From positions 1-52,032 of the IMG/VR virus record IMGVR_UViG_3300044825_000404: a stretch of 52,032 bases of DNA, one strand, 5' to 3'. The stretch comes from a virus. Made by a program: the position numbers and the translations under genes. The notes under the pieces were generated by a model. The model saw only the letters and a list, made by a program, of their open reading frames with translations. It ran no database searches and was not told where the DNA came from. Positions 9,075 through 14,470 of this stretch are shown here, one piece after another (positions within the stretch are counted from its first letter, which is position 1; each line of letters opens with the position of its first letter).

Positions 9075-9292
9075 GCGTAGATCTCCTGAAGTTCGGACTC
9101 GATACGCTCCAGGCTGTGGTCGCCAAGATCCACCTCGTTGCCGTCGAGGTCGAGCACATCGTACTCAATCTCCACCCCGCCCAGGTCATAGGCAGACTCC
9201 ATCGCCTTGCAGGGCGTATGGCGGGTCACCGAGTACACGATCACCTCGTAGCACTCTTCGCCTACATAGATCAGATTCGATTCTTTCTTCAT
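9071..9292 (-). CDS. Small acidic protein, 73 aa, unknown function
   Basis: A short gene with a clear ribosome site (GGAG, 7 bases before the ATG at 9292) inside the recurring leader word GGTAACTGGAG, and with its own upstream promoter-like boxes. The protein begins MKKESNLIYVGEECYEVIVY, looks beta-rich, and is strongly acidic in its C-terminal half (DLDGNEVDLGDHSLERIESE). It ends in an ATGA overlap with the 43-aa microprotein, so the two are translated together. No family recognised. Confidence 0.65.
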   Translation of the reverse strand: MKKESNLIYVGEECYEVIVYSVTRHTPCKAMESAYDLGGVEIEYDVLDLDGNEVDLGDHSLERIESELQEIYA

Positions 9293-9332
9293 CTCTTGCT
9301 CCAGTTACCCTGCGTCGTGCAGTGCTTGCATT

Positions 9333-9360
9333 TTAATACGAAGTTAGAACCATGGGTCAA
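9333..9360 (-). promoter_or_regulatory. Putative promoter for the two small genes at 8.9-9.3 kb
   Basis: Minus-strand -35 TTGACC (9355-9360), a 16-base spacer, and -10 TATTAA (9333-9338). The block CTTCGTATTAAAA around the -10 is nearly repeated at 12050 (CTTTGTATTAAAG) in the same orientation and at a similar distance upstream of a start codon, which supports a shared promoter type. Confidence 0.45.
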
Positions 9361-9373
9361 ATAGGTGGTTTCC

Positions 9374-9511
9374 CTAGAACGGAGACTCTGGCCATCGGAC
9401 CCACTGCTTGACCTTGAGGATGGCCCTCTGCCGCTTCAGGCGCTTGAGGTTGTCAGGCGTCGTGTAGACAAAGGGCCACCAGTTCGGTGTTTGGACTAGC
9501 CCGGTCTCCAA
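9374..9511 (-). CDS. Small basic protein, about 45 aa, start uncertain
   Basis: The C-terminal part reads NWWPFVYTTPDNLKRLKRQR and onward to a stop at 9374, a plausible basic peptide with Trp residues. The frame continues upstream without a stop into two other genes, so its start cannot be the first ATG in the frame. A TTG at 9511, inside the end of the membrane microprotein gene, gives 45 aa and would rely on reinitiation; the ribosome site is poor. It may also be a degraded or shadow frame. It fills the only gap in an otherwise gapless block. Confidence 0.35.
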   Translation of the reverse strand: METGLVQTPNWWPFVYTTPDNLKRLKRQRAILKVKQWVRWPESPF

Positions 9512-9609
9512 ACTAGGAGATCCATCAGCAGCACTGAGATGGCGAACAGGTACACCAGTATCCAACCCAACAGGTACACGCCCGCGGCGATGCGTTCTTC
9601 GGTCTTCAT
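9496..9609 (-). CDS. Single-pass membrane microprotein, 37 aa
   Basis: The ATG at 9609 has an excellent ribosome site (GAGGAG, 5 bases away). After a short charged N-terminus (MKTEERIAAG) there is one hydrophobic segment (VYLLGWILVYLFAISVLL, residues 11-28), then a short tail ending WRPG. It starts 10 bases after the stop of the 73-aa gene at 9619. Length and topology fit a small inner-membrane phage protein; function unknown. Confidence 0.6.
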   Translation of the reverse strand: MKTEERIAAGVYLLGWILVYLFAISVLLMDLLVWRPG

Positions 9610-9618
9610 GCGTGCTCC

Positions 9619-9840
9619 TCATTGTGTTTTCCGCCTGTTTGCCCACCTGTCATCCAACTCAGCAATGAAGCCGCACATAGCCTCCTTGCTGATGTTCAGA
9701 TCCGTGCAGGTTCGGTGGTAGAAGACGGATGCGATCAGGAACTTCGTCTGCCATTCGTCGTCCTTGTACTGTTTCATGAGTTCAAGGACTCGACCGACGA
9801 CAGGGAACAGTCTCTCCTCCATGTCGCGGTCGAAGTTCAT
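9619..9840 (-). CDS. Small helical protein, 73 aa, unknown function
   Basis: Starts at the ATG at 9840 with ribosome site GGAGG (8 bases) and overlaps the stop of the 143-aa gene by 4 bases (ATGA). The sequence is charged and helical (MNFDRDMEERLFPVVGRVLE, then FLIASVFYHRTCTDLNISKE), with two cysteines not arranged as a metal site. No family is recognised. Tight coupling with the gene before it supports expression as one unit. Confidence 0.65.
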   Translation of the reverse strand: MNFDRDMEERLFPVVGRVLELMKQYKDDEWQTKFLIASVFYHRTCTDLNISKEAMCGFIAELDDRWANRRKTQ

Positions 9841-10268
9841 GACTGGGCCTCCACTGAACGGCGTAGTCCGTTGCGCTTCATCAAGATCCGCGCCTCGGTC
9901 TGGTCGGGCATCCGCTTGGCCTCTTGCGGGGTGTTGCGGCTGAGTTTCAGCGCCCGAGTCAGTTTCCGGTCCGCGGCCTCCATGTACAGATCGATCTGGG
10001 AGGCGTTCTCGCTCGGCAGCAGAATGCGGTAGCCCGTAGAGGTACCCGTGAGGTACTTGCCCTGTCCTAGCAGCATATTGCGGACATAGTCCGTTGCGGC
10101 CAACTCGATCAGGGACAGACGGTCATAGACGGCCTTGGGCGCTGACTCCGGCATCTCGATCTCAAGCAACTCGTGGACGAGTTTGGTCGGGATGATGGAG
10201 CCGTACTCAAGCATTCCCATCTTCTGCAGGGTGGAGTAGAACTCCTTGTGGGCTTCGCGGTTAGACAT
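9837..10268 (-). CDS. Conserved-looking early phage protein, 143 aa, unknown function
   Basis: The start at 10268 overlaps the end of the 199-aa gene by 8 bases and has an AGAGG ribosome site. The N-terminal 50 residues (KEFYSTLQKMGMLEYGSIIP, then VHELLEIEMP) look like a small helical, possibly winged-helix domain. The middle (VRNMLLGQGKYLTGTSTGYR) looks like a beta hairpin, and the end is very basic. A DNA- or RNA-binding role is possible from the basic tail and from its coupling to the gene downstream of the RNA array. I do not recognise the family. Confidence 0.65.
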   Translation of the reverse strand: MSNREAHKEFYSTLQKMGMLEYGSIIPTKLVHELLEIEMPESAPKAVYDRLSLIELAATDYVRNMLLGQGKYLTGTSTGYRILLPSENASQIDLYMEAADRKLTRALKLSRNTPQEAKRMPDQTEARILMKRNGLRRSVEAQS

Positions 10269-10860
10269 GGCGCACCTCTGCCATAGCGCGACCGAACTTC
10301 GGGCGGAAGTCTCCGTAGCCGCAATACTTGGCGTGGAAGTCCACGATGCGCGTGATGCCGTCAGGGTCGATGATCTTGTCGTCGAACTCGATTTCGGTCT
10401 TAAACGACCACTGGTGAAAAATCGGGAACGCCTTGGCCAGACGCTTCTGCCCTTGAGGCAGATTCAGCATGATCCGGAAGGTTGGGTTCTTGACGATGTC
10501 CGTGACCGCTTTGACCTTGTCCATATCGCGGAAGGTCAACGGAATCTTCTCCTGCGTTACGAACAATGCGCCCCGGATGTCGGCCTTGCTCGTCTTCGCT
10601 ACGCGAAACGCTGTTGCGGCAATGGCCTCTGACAGCCAAGATGAGGGGACGTACACGCCTACTTTCTCATCGAAGTAAGACTTGCTCTCCATCTCCAGAT
10701 CGCGGTACTCAAGAAAGTCGTCGTCAGTGCGCTTGGTTTTCTTGTCGCTGATGGCCGACATCCTCTTGGCGAATCGGTTGAACCGATCCACTGTTTGAGG
10801 GTTGTTCATCAGCAGGGGGCTGACACCAGTGATGGTGATCTCTGCGTTTCTCATCGCCAT
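10261..10860 (-). CDS. Unknown protein with weak RAMP/Cas7-like features, 199 aa
   Basis: Directly downstream of the RNA hairpin array, with a ribosome site CCGGAG 8 bases before the ATG at 10860. The N-terminus MRNAEITITGVSPLLMNN is a predicted beta strand followed by a loop. The middle has VYVPSSWLSEAIAATAF. The C-terminus has a glycine-rich loop, YCGYGDFRPKFGR (residues 180-192), followed by a final strand. An N-terminal strand with a C-terminal glycine-rich loop recalls RAMP-fold RNA-binding proteins such as Cas7, but this is a loose resemblance, not a family assignment. The gene is otherwise a hypothetical of the kind found in phage early regions. It overlaps the 143-aa gene, so both are expressed together. 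Confidence 0.6.
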   Translation of the reverse strand: MAMRNAEITITGVSPLLMNNPQTVDRFNRFAKRMSAISDKKTKRTDDDFLEYRDLEMESKSYFDEKVGVYVPSSWLSEAIAATAFRVAKTSKADIRGALFVTQEKIPLTFRDMDKVKAVTDIVKNPTFRIMLNLPQGQKRLAKAFPIFHQWSFKTEIEFDDKIIDPDGITRIVDFHAKYCGYGDFRPKFGRAMAEVRHV

Positions 10861-10880
10861 GATTTTTCTCCGGTTGGTTT

Positions 10881-10904
10881 AATAAAAGCGCCGAGGTTCC
10901 CGGC
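10881..10904 (-). terminator. Intrinsic terminator-like hairpin at the end of the RNA array
   Basis: On the minus strand the arms GCCGGG and CUCGGC (10890-10904) form 6 bp including one G-U pair around a 3-base loop. They are followed by GCUUUUAUU. It sits after the last copy of the RNA element and before the 199-aa gene, so it could release the array as a separate RNA or partly attenuate the downstream genes. Confidence 0.5.
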
Positions 10905-10909
10905 TCAGT

Positions 10910-10960
10910 AGGTCTAAGCGACCTGGGAAGCACACCAAGATGTGTTGCCCGCGTTGCTTA
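10910..10960 (-). repeat. RNA element copy 1 (last transcribed)
   Basis: Hairpin A pairs AGGUC with GACCU around GCUUA. Hairpin B pairs GGGCAACACA with UGUGCUUCCC, with two mismatches, around a 6-base loop. The tail word GCAACGC is at the 5' side in the RNA. It lies 6 bases from the terminator-like hairpin. Confidence 0.7.
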
Positions 10961-11010
10961 ACGATGCTGATCTTTCCGATGCTATGCGCTTCTATTCGCT
11001 TCCTAGCATT

Positions 11011-11060
11011 GGGTCTAAACGACCCGGAATGCCCCCGTAAGAGGCAGTCCGCGTTGCTTA
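11011..11060 (-). repeat. RNA element copy 2
   Basis: Hairpin A is a perfect GGGUC/GACCC with loop GUUUA. Hairpin B pairs GGA-UGCC with GGCA-UCC around an internal mismatch, with an extra U-G pair on top. Confidence 0.7.
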
Positions 11061-11120
11061 TCGCTTCAGTGCCATGCTCATCTCTTCTATGCTGTTTATT
11101 GCTCTTCGGTTCTCTTCAGT

Positions 11121-11170
11121 CGGGCCAAACGACCCGGCTAGTCCCCAGAAGAGACTGGCCGCGTTGCTTA
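11121..11170 (-). repeat. RNA element copy 3
   Basis: Hairpin A is CGGGUC/GGCCCG, with one U-G wobble and loop GUUU. Hairpin B pairs GGC-AGUC with GACU-GCC around one mismatch. Confidence 0.7.
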
Positions 11171-11231
11171 TCGTGACTTTTCATTACGGTGCACAGCACA
11201 TCAAACCAATGCGAAACGATGCTTTGCCTTT

Positions 11232-11280
11232 GGGCCTAAGCGACCCGGCTTGCACCCAGTGGACACAAGCCGCGTTGCTT
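11232..11280 (-). repeat. RNA element copy 4
   Basis: Hairpin A is GGGUC/GGCCC with one wobble and loop GCUUA. Hairpin B pairs GGCUUG with CAAGCC and continues with three wobble pairs that would be A-C mismatches on the other strand. Confidence 0.7.
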
Positions 11281-11332
11281 GTCGTTGCTCTGTCTTGCAC
11301 AACTGTGCTATCCGTTGCAGTGCTCTTCATTT

Positions 11333-11380
11333 GAGTCTTGCGACCCGAAAAGCCCACCGTGATGGGCTGTTCGCGTAGCA
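11333..11380 (-). repeat. RNA element copy 5 (first transcribed)
   Basis: The most divergent copy. Hairpin A is GGGUC/GACUC with one wobble and a GCAA (GNRA-type) loop. Hairpin B pairs GAA-AGCCCA with UGGGCU-UUC. The conserved word is changed to UGCUACGCG. Confidence 0.65.
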
Positions 11381-11437
11381 GAGCCGTTCTCTTCATTGAT
11401 TTGCTATTCACTGCATATCAGTGCATTGCTCTTCACT

Positions 11438-11453
11438 GGGAGCCGAAGCCCCC
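11438..11453 (-). other. UUCG-capped hairpin between the 77-aa gene and the RNA array
   Basis: On the minus strand GGGGGC and GCUCCC pair over 6 bp, with one G-U, around a UUCG loop closed by C-G, a very stable tetraloop. It starts 5 bases after the stop codon of the 77-aa gene. No U-run follows, so it is more likely a processing or mRNA-end barrier than a terminator. Confidence 0.5.
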
Positions 11454-11458
11454 GTTGA

Positions 11459-11692
11459 TTACTTAGCCTCCGTGGCTTTGGCGATGGCGGCGCGTGCGTT
11501 CTTGAGACTGATCTTTTCGCTTTCGGTCTCAAGACGAACCTTCCCCTGCTTGTCAGTCCAAGCGCGAAAGAAAAGGCCGTTAATCAGAGCGCCAACACTT
11601 CGCCCTTGGCTTTCTTTTGCTTTGGCGATAAGTTGGTCAATGTTGAACATGACAACGCGCTCAAGTCTTGAGGATGTGTATGCAGTGGTCAT
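11459..11692 (-). CDS. Small basic protein, 77 aa, unknown function
   Basis: The ATG at 11692 has an AGGAGG ribosome site 5 bases away, better than the internal ATG (MFNIDQLIAK, residue 15). The protein is helical and basic, with the core IDQLIAKAKESQGRSVGALI and then a short beta part (FFRAWTDKQGKVRLETES). It follows the 97-aa gene closely and precedes the RNA array. A nucleic-acid-binding accessory role is possible but unproven; no family recognised. Confidence 0.6.
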   Translation of the reverse strand: MTTAYTSSRLERVVMFNIDQLIAKAKESQGRSVGALINGLFFRAWTDKQGKVRLETESEKISLKNARAAIAKATEAK

Positions 11693-11705
11693 CTCGGCCT
11701 CCTAA

Positions 11706-11999
11706 TCAGCGGGTGGTGGTCTTGACGGAGAACACGGCAGTGATGCTCGTGTTGGCGACGATGACATCCTCGGGGATGTTGCAGACCTTGGCGATAGCCT
11801 TCCAATCCGTGACCTTGCGGTTGGACTCAACCACAGTAGCCTTAAACAGGTTGCCTTCGACAACCTTGGCGCCACCGGCAGTGGCTGCATCCTTGATCGC
11901 ATCCTTGATCTTGTCAGCACGAGCCGTCAGTTCAGCGATCTGCGACAGCAGCAGGCCCAGTTCGTCGATCTGGGTCAGGGGGATGTTGTTGGTGTCCAT
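11706..11999 (-). CDS. Small coiled-coil phage protein, 97 aa
   Basis: The start at 11999 follows AAAGGTAACTGAAC, the recurring ribosome-site word of this phage. The N-terminal half (IDELGLLLSQIAELTARADK) is a predicted coiled coil. The C-terminal half (VEGNLFKATVVESNRKVTDW) resembles the beta part of small phage proteins of the Gp157/host-nuclease-inhibitor type, but the match is loose. It is the first gene after the 12.05 kb promoter-like boxes and a palindrome. Confidence 0.55.
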   Translation of the reverse strand: MDTNNIPLTQIDELGLLLSQIAELTARADKIKDAIKDAATAGGAKVVEGNLFKATVVESNRKVTDWKAIAKVCNIPEDVIVANTSITAVFSVKTTTR

Positions 12000-12022
12000 G
12001 TTCAGTTACCTTTCTTCGTTGC

Positions 12023-12039
12023 CGCAACACCGTGTTGCG
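12023..12039. promoter_or_regulatory. Palindromic operator candidate
   Basis: CGCAACACCGTGTTGCG is a perfect 17-base palindrome (8-base arms, one central base) in the leader of the 97-aa gene. It is 11 bases past the -10-like box. It shares GCAACAC and TGTTG with the palindrome over the divergent promoters at 16595-16609, so one regulator may bind both. Read as RNA it could also form a 7-bp hairpin. Confidence 0.5.
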
Positions 12040-12050
12040 ATGGGTGAACT

Positions 12051-12077
12051 TTAATACAAAGTCAAAACCCGTGTCTA
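12051..12077 (-). promoter_or_regulatory. Putative promoter upstream of the 97-aa gene
   Basis: Minus-strand -10 box TATTAA (12051-12056) in the block CTTTGTATTAAAG shared with the 9.33 kb promoter. The best -35 is TAGACA (12072-12077), with a short 15-base spacer. A TTGACT lies too close to serve. It would drive the 97-aa and 77-aa genes and the RNA array. Confidence 0.4.
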
Positions 12078-12087
12078 GCGATAAACC

Positions 12088-12381
12088 CTAACTTTTACTC
12101 GGAATTAAAAGCGCCTTCGTATCTTCGAGGAGATCCTGCTCTGTGAAGCCCCAGTGCTTGGGGAAGCCCTTCGTGCCTAGCCCGTGGACTCCCGTTTTGC
12201 CTCTGTGATGCTCGGGACACAGGGGGATGACATCAAAGTGGCTTGCTTTTCTAGCCATGCCGACACCAGTTCTAGGGTGGTGCAGTTCCGCGGGCGTGCC
12301 GGGATAGCCGATCCTCCTGCAGACGGAGCAGCCGAGTTCCGCCACTTTCCCCATGTGCTTACGCTCTGCGATGGTCGTCAC
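12088..12381 (-). CDS. Ref-like HNH nuclease
   Basis: I place the start at the GTG at 12381, overlapping the upstream stop as GTGA, giving 97 aa; a longer frame exists but only runs inside the neighbour. Motifs are a CSVC pair (residues 18-21), AELHHPR (30-36), and IPLCPEHHRGKTGVHGLG near residues 50-67. The HH...PLC..HH.G..G.H layout matches the nuclease domain of phage P1 Ref, a RecA-dependent HNH nuclease that cuts at D-loops. Length fits the Ref catalytic domain without the disordered N-terminus. A role in recombination or host DNA attack is inferred from the family. Confidence 0.65.
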   Translation of the reverse strand: MTTIAERKHMGKVAELGCSVCRRIGYPGTPAELHHPRTGVGMARKASHFDVIPLCPEHHRGKTGVHGLGTKGFPKHWGFTEQDLLEDTKALLIPSKS

Positions 12382-12716
12382 AGTGCGGCCTTGTCGATCA
12401 TGCGGTTGGACGCCTCCATGGAACGCCAGACATCGATCCTGGCCTGTGCCGCTACCATGAGCCACCGAAGGCGCTCCTCCTCCTCAATGGCGGCCTTGAT
12501 GGCCATGAGATGCTCTTTGTAGTCGGGGTGGCTATACGCCTCGCGCTCCTGCGCGTTGACCGCCTCGAAGCCCGCCACCAGTGCTTCCTTGCACAGTTCA
12601 GCCTTCATGGACTTGCGGAACTCCTCAAGGTAGGTCCGGTTGGCCTTGGCCTGGGCGTACTTCTTCGAGTTGGCGATCATGAAGTCGATCGCGTCGTTCG
12701 GGTCTATCTTGTCCAT
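12378..12716 (-). CDS. Early phage protein, 112 aa, all-helical
   Basis: The ATG at 12716 follows GAGGTAACTG directly. The sequence is predicted all-helical and highly charged (ANSKKYAQAKANRTYLEEFR, then AIEEEERLRWLMVAAQARID). The central phrase EREAYSHPDY is typical of a family of small proteins in early regions of proteobacterial phages, for which I know no function. It ends in a GTGA overlap with the Ref-like nuclease gene, suggesting that the two work together in recombination. Confidence 0.65.
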   Translation of the reverse strand: MDKIDPNDAIDFMIANSKKYAQAKANRTYLEEFRKSMKAELCKEALVAGFEAVNAQEREAYSHPDYKEHLMAIKAAIEEEERLRWLMVAAQARIDVWRSMEASNRMIDKAAL

Positions 12717-12741
12717 CAGTTACCTCTCTATCCCACTGTAG

Positions 12742-12772
12742 TAAAAAAGCAAGGGCGCAGACTGCGCTTAGG
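12742..12772 (-). terminator. Intrinsic terminator-like hairpin after the 36-aa membrane gene
   Basis: On the minus strand, AAG/CUU and CGC/GCG stems flank a short loop with a two-base bulge, and then GCUUUUUU follows. The hairpin begins at the stop codon of the membrane microprotein gene. The stem is short, so termination may be partial. Confidence 0.45.
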
Positions 12773-12878
12773 GCATGAGCAAGATCAACAGCAGCAGCAG
12801 CGCGATGGCCACTGCGAAGATGATCGCCACGCATAGACCCAAAACTTCCAGTCCGTCGTCTTCCCACCGCATGATCAT
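12768..12878 (-). CDS. Single-pass membrane microprotein, 36 aa
   Basis: From the ATG at 12878 the frame reads MIMRWEDDGLEVLGLCVAII, then a run of small and leucine residues to LLILLMP. That is an acidic N-terminus and one strong transmembrane helix (residues 12-35). The ribosome site is fair (AGGA, 10 bases away); the second ATG two codons on is an alternative start. It lies between the HNH gene and a terminator-like hairpin. Function unknown. Confidence 0.5.
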   Translation of the reverse strand: MIMRWEDDGLEVLGLCVAIIFAVAIALLLLLILLMP

Positions 12879-12914
12879 TCAAGAGATGTCCTCGATCCTG
12901 AGAACATACCTCCC

Positions 12915-13340
12915 CTAAATGTTGGCTTCTTCTTGGAGTCGTTTTTGTCTCCTATAACTGTTGCCGTGCTTCCAGTTTGGGTTGCGCTCATCGTATTGAT
13001 AGGTGCCATGGAACCTCCTGTCATGGACGTTGTTCTTTGGCGTATCCCACCTTAGATTGACCAGTCGGTTGTCGTCCCGAACATTGTTGTTGTGACAGCA
13101 TTGCATTCCTACTGGCTTCGGACCAACGAACGCCTCTAACACCAAGATGTGAACAAAGACTAGCCTTTTTTTAATCTTGACCCTGATGTATCCGTCTGCG
13201 TTCTTCATTGGCTTCAATGGCCTTTCAGAAAAACGCCTTTCTCCATAGAGTTGATGCCAACCTGTGTGTTGCTTCCTTCTGACGAATCCAAGTTCAGATA
13301 CCTCGTAGTTCGTAGCCCAAGGAACATCGGCCCATTTCAT
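12915..13340 (-). CDS. Free-standing HNH homing endonuclease
   Basis: A 141-aa protein with an N-terminal NUMOD4-like segment (VPWATNYEVSELGFVRRKQ) and an HNH nuclease core: VHILVLEAFVGPKPVGM, then CCHNNNVRDDNRLVNLRW, then the C-terminal HGTYQYDERNPNWKHGNSYR. Such genes cut unoccupied alleles and spread selfishly. The DNA is AT-richer than its neighbours, fitting recent arrival. It has an AGGAGG ribosome site that overlaps the stop of the preceding gene. It separates the PD-(D/E)XK gene from the other recombination genes. Confidence 0.85.
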   Translation of the reverse strand: MKWADVPWATNYEVSELGFVRRKQHTGWHQLYGERRFSERPLKPMKNADGYIRVKIKKRLVFVHILVLEAFVGPKPVGMQCCHNNNVRDDNRLVNLRWDTPKNNVHDRRFHGTYQYDERNPNWKHGNSYRRQKRLQEEANI

Positions 13341-13348
13341 GATTCCTC

Positions 13349-13669
13349 CTAGGAGATGTCAACGATACGCATGACATATTTTCCCTTAGAGTTCTTCCGA
13401 TGTCCATGCACCTCCACCCGAATACCCGCATCCCTGACCGCGGCGATGGTGTCCGACTCCTGGATCTTCTTGATCCGGGTCGAGACGGCAGAGGCCGTGA
13501 CCTGCACCGCCAAAACCTCCCCCTTGCGGATGGCCAGAAGGTCGCACCACCCCCAGAGGTCTTGCCGGATCCGGGCGTAAGGGTTCCAACGCTCCACGAT
13601 GGACACCAGATACCCCTCTTCCCGTAGGTACGCGAGGCTTCGTTGGGTTGGGGAGAGGCTACTCGCCAT
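13349..13669 (-). CDS. PD-(D/E)XK-type nuclease-like protein, 106 aa
   Basis: I choose the ATG at 13669 (MASSLSPTQRSLAYLREEGY). The pattern SLAYLREEGYLVSIVERW, RQDLWGWCDLLAIRKGEVLA, VQVT fits a small PD-(D/E)XK fold: an early Glu, an Asp in WCDLLA, and a strand VQVT where the family has Glu-x-Lys or Gln-x-Lys. The lysine is not in its usual place (QVT), so activity is uncertain. Similar small proteins in phages act as VRR-NUC or resolvase-like nucleases. The start overlaps the upstream gene by 11 bases. Confidence 0.6.
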   Translation of the reverse strand: MASSLSPTQRSLAYLREEGYLVSIVERWNPYARIRQDLWGWCDLLAIRKGEVLAVQVTASAVSTRIKKIQESDTIAAVRDAGIRVEVHGHRKNSKGKYVMRIVDIS

Positions 13670-13946
13670 CAAACTGCCCCGGAATCCGCCTTAAAACGGC
13701 CATAGCGGCGTTTTTTAGCGCGGTTGATACCTCACCCTCATCCTCCTCGCTTGCGAGCCTCAAAACGAGTTCTGCACAAGCGCGGCGTTCGATCTGGACC
13801 GCCTGCTTGGAGGTTTGGATGGCGATGGCCATGATTTCGGCCTTGGCCTGGGCTAGGCGCTCGTCGAACTCCTTCTCGGTGTAGAGGGTCTGACCGGCCC
13901 CGCGGCCGAGCAGGAAGTTCTTCTGAAAGTCGGTCAGGTCTGTCAT
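13659..13946 (-). CDS. Small coiled-coil protein, 95 aa
   Basis: A helical protein with the heptad-rich region FDERLAQAKAEIMAIAIQTS (residues 27-46) and a charged C-terminus. The N-terminal phrase FQKNFLLGRGAGQTLYTEKE is of a kind repeated in small phage early proteins. It overlaps the 175-aa gene by 4 bases at its start and the nuclease-like gene by 11 at its end, so it belongs to the same transcript. Function unknown. Confidence 0.6.
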   Translation of the reverse strand: MTDLTDFQKNFLLGRGAGQTLYTEKEFDERLAQAKAEIMAIAIQTSKQAVQIERRACAELVLRLASEEDEGEVSTALKNAAMAVLRRIPGQFDGE

Positions 13947-14470
13947 GCCTTGCTCCTCTTGGACTTGTGGCGGGTTTCGATGACGAGGGATGACCAGTCG
14001 AAGGTGTAGGACATCATCTCGTCAAAGTCGAATGAGTGATCGAAGCAGCCGCAGAAAGATGTCTGCTCCGCGTCCCAGGCCATCACGTTGGCGTCGTAGA
14101 TGTAGACGGCAGACGGAACCATAAGGCTGCCGGTGACGAAGGAAACCCCCTTCGGGGTGACCCTCCAGATACCGGACCTCTTGGACTTGCTCTCCACCAA
14201 ACCCCAATACTCCAGGCTTGGGTAGGACTTGCTCCTGAGCATCCACCTGGGGGCCTTGGACTGGACGTTGACCCATCCATCCCCGGCTCCGTGAACCATC
14301 ATCCAACGCAGGGCTAAGGCCAAGGGTTTGGTCAGCCGGTACTTGTTGATCCTCCCGACCCGGTCACAGCAGGGGCAGATGGCCGCCTCCCGCTTGATCG
14401 TCTCCTGCCAGTTGCCACGCAACTTTCTCAGCCACGCGCCTTCGTTGTCGAACATCTCAAGTTGACTCAT
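13943..14470 (-). CDS. Zinc-ribbon / winged-helix-like phage protein, 175 aa
   Basis: Starts at 14470 after AAAGGTAACTGAGAA. Near residues 31-35 it has CPCC, a possible half metal site, followed by NKYRLTKPLALALRWMMVHG. Residues about 70-110 look like a winged helix (SKAPRWMLRSKSYPSLEYWG, then GIWRVTPKGVSFVTG). The C-terminal part is acidic and aromatic. It probably binds nucleic acid; the role is unknown. Both ends overlap neighbouring genes by 4 bases (ATGA). Confidence 0.6.
   Translation of the reverse strand: MSQLEMFDNEGAWLRKLRGNWQETIKREAAICPCCDRVGRINKYRLTKPLALALRWMMVHGAGDGWVNVQSKAPRWMLRSKSYPSLEYWGLVESKSKRSGIWRVTPKGVSFVTGSLMVPSAVYIYDANVMAWDAEQTSFCGCFDHSFDFDEMMSYTFDWSSLVIETRHKSKRSKA

Larger units (their letters stand above)
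10910..11380 (-). ncRNA. Tandem array of five two-hairpin RNA elements
   Basis: A 600-base gene-free stretch (10861-11458) holds five copies of one element, transcribed leftward like its neighbours. Each copy reads: GCAACGCGG or a close variant, hairpin B (8-10 bp, loop near UCUUNGG), then at once hairpin A (GGGUC/GACCC, 4-5 base loop). Hairpin B differs in sequence between copies but keeps pairing (GGCUUG/CAAGCC, AGCCCA/UGGGCU, GGC.AGUC/GACU.GCC), which is compensatory change. Wobble pairs such as G-U in copies 2-5 and a GCAA loop in copy 5 favour the minus strand as the RNA, although copy 1 has one A-C mismatch there. Spacing between copies is 100, 110, 111 and 100 bases. Spacers are A/G-rich with repeated GAAGAGCA or GAUAGCA words. 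It resembles no RNA family I recognise. Confidence 0.75.

Noticed and set aside
10910-11380. CRISPR array at the hairpin repeats
   Set aside because: The copies are not identical, the changes are compensatory inside the repeat, spacers have related words, and no cas gene is nearby beyond a weak RAMP resemblance.
10910-11380. Repeat-encoded protein on the plus strand (GLNDP...ALLIA-like peptides)
   Set aside because: Frames differ between copies and contain no start signals; substitutions follow base pairing rather than codons, and neighbouring genes are on the other strand.
10910-11380. Type III toxin-antitoxin RNA repeats
   Set aside because: Units are longer than the 34-48 base period usual there, and the next gene does not look like a ToxN-type nuclease.
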